Shown piece after piece: positions 56,823 to 64,000 of a DNA stretch of 64,000 bases. Numbering within the stretch: position 1 is the first letter of the stretch; every line of letters begins with the position of its first letter. The stretch is from Proteus vulgaris (GTDB taxonomy: Bacteria; Pseudomonadota; Gammaproteobacteria; Enterobacterales; Enterobacteriaceae), in contig LR590468.1 in assembly GCA_901472505.1 (NCBI GenBank), positions 248,001-312,000 of the forward strand, in the 5' to 3' direction. A program made the translations under genes and the position numbers. The notes beneath the pieces are model-generated. The model did no database searches, had not been told where the DNA came from, and worked only from the letters and a program-made list of their open reading frames with translations.

Positions 56823-58171
56823 TTACATTTTGCGATAGCGTTTTATAACACTATTTTGATCTTGTTGAGAAAGCCAGTCTAATTTCTCTGCAACCTTGAT
56901 CTCTAACCCTCTTTTTACTGGGTAATAATACTGCGTATTGGCCATTTCTTTAGGGAAATAAACCTCTCCTGCTGCATAAGCATTAGGCTCATCGTGAGCA
57001 TAACGATACTCAGCGCCAAGCCCCATTTCTTTCATGAGTTTTGTCGGCGCATTACGCAAATGTTCAGGCACATCATAATCAGGTTTACTTTTGGCATCGG
57101 CAATAGCTGCTTTAAATGCCGTGTAAACCGCATTACTTTTTGGGGCGCAAGATAAATATACGATAGCTTGAGCAATCGCACGTTCGCCTTCCGCGGGCCC
57201 AACACGTGTAAAACAATCCCATGCTGCAATAGCGACTTGCATCGCGCGAGGATCAGCATTCCCCACATCTTCAGATGCTATTGCCAATAAGCGACGAGCA
57301 ACATACAGGGGATCCCCCCCCGCAGTAATGATCCTTGCATACCAATAAAGCGCAGCATCAGGTGCTGAACCTCTTACTGATTTATGTAACGCAGAGATAA
57401 GATCGTAAAAGCGATCACCTTTATTATCAAAACGTGCACTACGTTCACCACTAATTTCTGCCAATAATGCGGGTGTCAATGTGCGTTTTCCTTGGCTATC
57501 CACTTCGGCAATATCCGCCATCATTTCAAGCAAATTTAACGAACGACGCGCATCACCATTCACAAGCTGTGCAATCATTTTGCGTGTATCATCTGGTAAG
57601 ATAATATTACGCCCACCTAAACCTCGTTCTGGATCATCCAGCGCTTGTTGTAGCACTTGCTCTATATCCGTTTCGGTTAACGAACGTAATAGATAAACTC
57701 TTGCTCTAGAGAGCAACGCCGAATTTAATTCAAAAGAAGGATTTTCTGTTGTTGCACCAATAAAAGTGATCGTGCCATCTTCAATGTGAGGCAAAAAGGC
57801 ATCTTGTTGGCTTTTATTAAAACGGTGAACTTCATCAACAAACAAAATTGTTCTACGCCCTGCATTGCGGTTTTGGCGCGCAATTTCAATAGACTCTCTG
57901 ATTTCTTTAATACCCGATGTTACCGCAGATAATCGCTCTATATCAGCTTGTGCATAGCGACCAATTATCTCAGCAAGGGTTGTTTTCCCCGTGCCTGGTG
58001 GCCCCATAAAATCATGGAATGCAATTGTCCCGCCTTAATAGCTCGAGGTAATGGTTTACCTTCCGCAAGTAAATGCGTTTGTCCGATATATTGTTCCAAT
58101 GTTTCAGGTCGCATTCTTGCGGCAAGAGGTTGGAATTCATTGCGTGAAAAATCGAGTGATAAATTACTCAA
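56823..58171 (-). CDS. rarA: replication-associated recombination ATPase RarA, one frameshift
   Basis: AAA+ ATPase (MgsA) related to clamp loaders and WRNIP1, acting at stalled replication forks. Walker [18 protein letters not shown] is split by a missing G in the run at 58002-58005 (plus-strand C run); Walker B is [15 protein letters not shown], and sensor [22 protein letters not shown] is intact. Two starts are possible: ATG 58195 inside the lolA end, or TTG 58171 giving (M)[22 protein letters not shown], which aligns with the E. coli start and has GAGGA just upstream. I prefer TTG. The indel is probably a sequencing error. Confidence 0.9.
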
Positions 58172-58178
58172 AGTATCC

Positions 58179-58787
58179 TCACTGACGTTGGTCATCCAAA
58201 GTCACACCCGCTGGTGGTGTAAAGCGAAAAGCAGAAGCATCAATAGGGGCAACAGTTTGAGCTGTAAGTTGATAATTACTCACCTGACCATCTTGTTCTG
58301 TCGCAGCAAATTGTTGGATTTGCCCATTAGGTAACACGGTGATCGTAAAATGTTTTAAATTATTTTCTGTTTTTGGTGTTAGCTCAAAACGATCACCCGT
58401 TTGTTTTACTTCATAATTTTGCCACTCTTTACTGTCATTACGCGCAATCAACATAAAAGGCGTATTGGTTGTCGCACTTTCAAGCCAAGTTGCCGTGACT
58501 TGTTCCACAAAAGGGTTATAAAACCATAATGTTTTACCATCAGAAATCAAAGTGCTCTCATCAGGCGCTGTCATTTGCCAATTAAACAAATCAGGACGTT
58601 GTACCTTTAAATTACCTTCCCCTTTTTGAATAAGGGCCCCTTCATTGCTAGTGACAGTTTGGCTAAAGTTAGCTTGAAAACTATTTACTTTATTTAATCG
58701 TTGTTGCAGATCTTGACGCGCATCAGCCCAAGCGACTTGGCTACTTATTAAGGTCATCGCACACACTGCAAATAATACTTTTTTCAT
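58179..58787 (-). CDS. lolA: outer-membrane lipoprotein carrier protein LolA
   Basis: Periplasmic chaperone that carries lipoproteins from LolCDE to LolB. A signal peptide ([21 protein letters not shown]) precedes [24 protein letters not shown]. The hydrophobic cavity residues in [34 protein letters not shown] are as in E. coli. 202 residues. It closely precedes rarA on the same strand. Confidence 0.96.
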   Translation of the reverse strand: MKKVLFAVCAMTLISSQVAWADARQDLQQRLNKVNSFQANFSQTVTSNEGALIQKGEGNLKVQRPDLFNWQMTAPDESTLISDGKTLWFYNPFVEQVTATWLESATTNTPFMLIARNDSKEWQNYEVKQTGDRFELTPKTENNLKHFTITVLPNGQIQQFAATEQDGQVSNYQLTAQTVAPIDASAFRFTPPAGVTLDDQRQ

Positions 58788-58810
58788 TCTACAAGCCTCG
58801 GCATGAGATT

Positions 58811-58831
58811 ACGCCGACATAGTGTCGGCGT
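58811..58831 (-). other. strong GC-rich hairpin in ftsK-lolA gap
   Basis: Perfect 9-base inverted repeat ACGCCGACA / TGTCGGCGT with a three-base loop, 24 bases before the lolA ATG. There is no T run on the minus strand, so it is not an ordinary terminator. It could fold in the lolA leader. Confidence 0.55.
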
Positions 58832-58899
58832 ATAAATTTTAATGATATTGTGCAGGTTATCATGCTATCTCATTAGCTGATAACTGAGTTTTCAAGATA

Positions 58900-62646
<3,747 letters not shown>

Positions 62647-62689
62647 AGAGGGCTCTCCAGGTTTAATTTAGGGTTAAATTAAAACGGAA

Positions 62690-62713
62690 CAACGCTGAGT
62701 TATCCCAGCGTTG
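62690..62713 (-). terminator. hairpin between lrp and ftsK
   Basis: The stem CAACGCTG / CAGCGTTG has an eight-base loop; on the minus strand it is followed by TTCCGTTTTAATTT. It probably ends lrp transcription but lies downstream of the LexA box. Confidence 0.6.
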
Positions 62714-62716
62714 AAA

Positions 62717-62732
62717 CTGTATGCATAAACAG
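62717..62732. promoter_or_regulatory. LexA box upstream of ftsK
   Basis: CTGTATGCATAAACAG fits the SOS consensus CTGT-N8-ACAG exactly. It lies 71 bases before the ftsK start, next to a possible -10 TACACT (plus 62734-62739). E. coli ftsK (dinH) is also LexA-regulated, so the site is expected by synteny. Confidence 0.75.
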
Positions 62733-62779
62733 GAGTGTACCTAATTTTTTCCTGTTTTGCACCAACCTATTAAGTTGGC

Positions 62780-63274
62780 TTAGCGAGTTTTGATTACAAG
62801 GCGGTTACTTTGTTTAACTTCTTCCATAACCACGTAAGTACGTGTGTCATTAACACCAGGAAGACGTAACAGGGTTTCACCCAGTAATTTACGGTAAGCG
62901 GACATATCAGGTACACGAGTTTTCAACAGATAGTCAAAATCACCAGAAACTAAATGACATTCTTGGATTTCTTCAAGCTTTTGAACAGCCATATTAAATT
63001 GTTCAAAAACATCTGGTGCGCCACGATTTAGTGTGATTTCCACAAATACCAGTAATGATGCATCGAGGTAATGAGGGTTTAACAGCGCAGTATAACCAGA
63101 AATAAATCCTTGGCGCTCTAAACGACGTACGCGCTCTAAACAAGGCGTTGGTGATAAACCAACACGTTTAGATAACTCAACGTTTGAAATACGACCATCT
63201 TTTTGAAGCTCATTTAGAATATTCCGGTCTATTCTATCAAGATCTTTACCCGGACGTTTTTTATTATCAATCAT
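62780..63274 (-). CDS. lrp: leucine-responsive regulatory protein
   Basis: Global transcription regulator of amino-acid metabolism and surface structures. The N-terminal helix-turn-helix is in LNELQKDGRISNVELSKRVGLSPTPCLERVRRLE, and the C-terminal RAM domain for leucine binding and oligomerisation fills the rest. 164 residues and near identity to E. coli Lrp. Divergent from trxB, with a long leader region. Confidence 0.98.
   Translation of the reverse strand: MIDNKKRPGKDLDRIDRNILNELQKDGRISNVELSKRVGLSPTPCLERVRRLERQGFISGYTALLNPHYLDASLLVFVEITLNRGAPDVFEQFNMAVQKLEEIQECHLVSGDFDYLLKTRVPDMSAYRKLLGETLLRLPGVNDTRTYVVMEEVKQSNRLVIKTR

Positions 63275-64000
<726 letters not shown>

Overview
The window is an ordinary, densely coded stretch of a low-GC enterobacterial chromosome. 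Protein sequences recalled from Escherichia coli match gene by gene, and the order follows the E. coli 20-22 minute region (uup, rlmL, ycbX, zapC, pyrD, pepN, pncB, asnS, ompF, aspC, ycbL, mepK, ldtD, mukBEF, cmoM, elyC, kdsB, ycaR, lpxK, msbA, ycaI, ihfB, rpsA, cmk, aroA, serC, ycaO, focA, pflB, pflA, serS, rarA, lolA, ftsK, lrp, trxB). The strong A+T bias of codons and intergenic DNA, plus the accessory genes, point to the Morganellaceae, most likely Proteus. The genus is inferred, not proven.

Layout. 1-12.8 kb holds translation, rRNA-modification and nucleotide/NAD metabolism genes: partial uup, rlmL, ycbX, zapC, pyrD, pepN, pncB and asnS. 12.8-20.4 kb holds the cell envelope: an OmpF-type porin with an OmpR-like repeat, aspC, ycbL, the peptidoglycan pair mepK/ldtD, and an acid phosphatase, aphA. 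20.5-27.9 kb is the cmoM-mukF-mukE-mukB operon for chromosome condensation. 28-36.3 kb holds elyC and lipopolysaccharide genes (kdsB, ycaR, lpxK, msbA, comEC-like ycaI) with a divergent cold-shock-domain gene between lpxK and ycaR. 36.7-42.6 kb is ihfB, rpsA, cmk, aroA and serC. 42.6-55.3 kb is more mixed: an MFS transporter, periplasmic asparaginase, ycaO, the focA-pflB-pflA formate module, an unplaced membrane protein, a lone allD and a small orphan ORF. 55.4-64 kb returns to the core: serS, rarA, lolA, ftsK, lrp and the start of trxB.

I see no phage, insertion sequence, CRISPR array, integron, rRNA or tRNA. I did not find a clear new multi-gene system. The most useful unusual signals are regulatory or structural: tandem TGACA-N4-TGTCA palindromes between ycaO and focA; a Fur-box-like site in front of aroA, which also appears separated from serC by a terminator; a close NadR-box match before pncB; a LexA box before ftsK; and a 32-residue polyglutamine tract in the FtsK linker encoded by a perfect hexanucleotide repeat.

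Sequence quality warning. rpsA, cmk, elyC, ycaO, rarA and trxB are each broken by one or more single-base indels, and nine of these lie within 37.9-39.7 kb. Several of the genes are essential, so I read these as sequencing or assembly errors. They are annotated as full-span genes with the disruptions noted.
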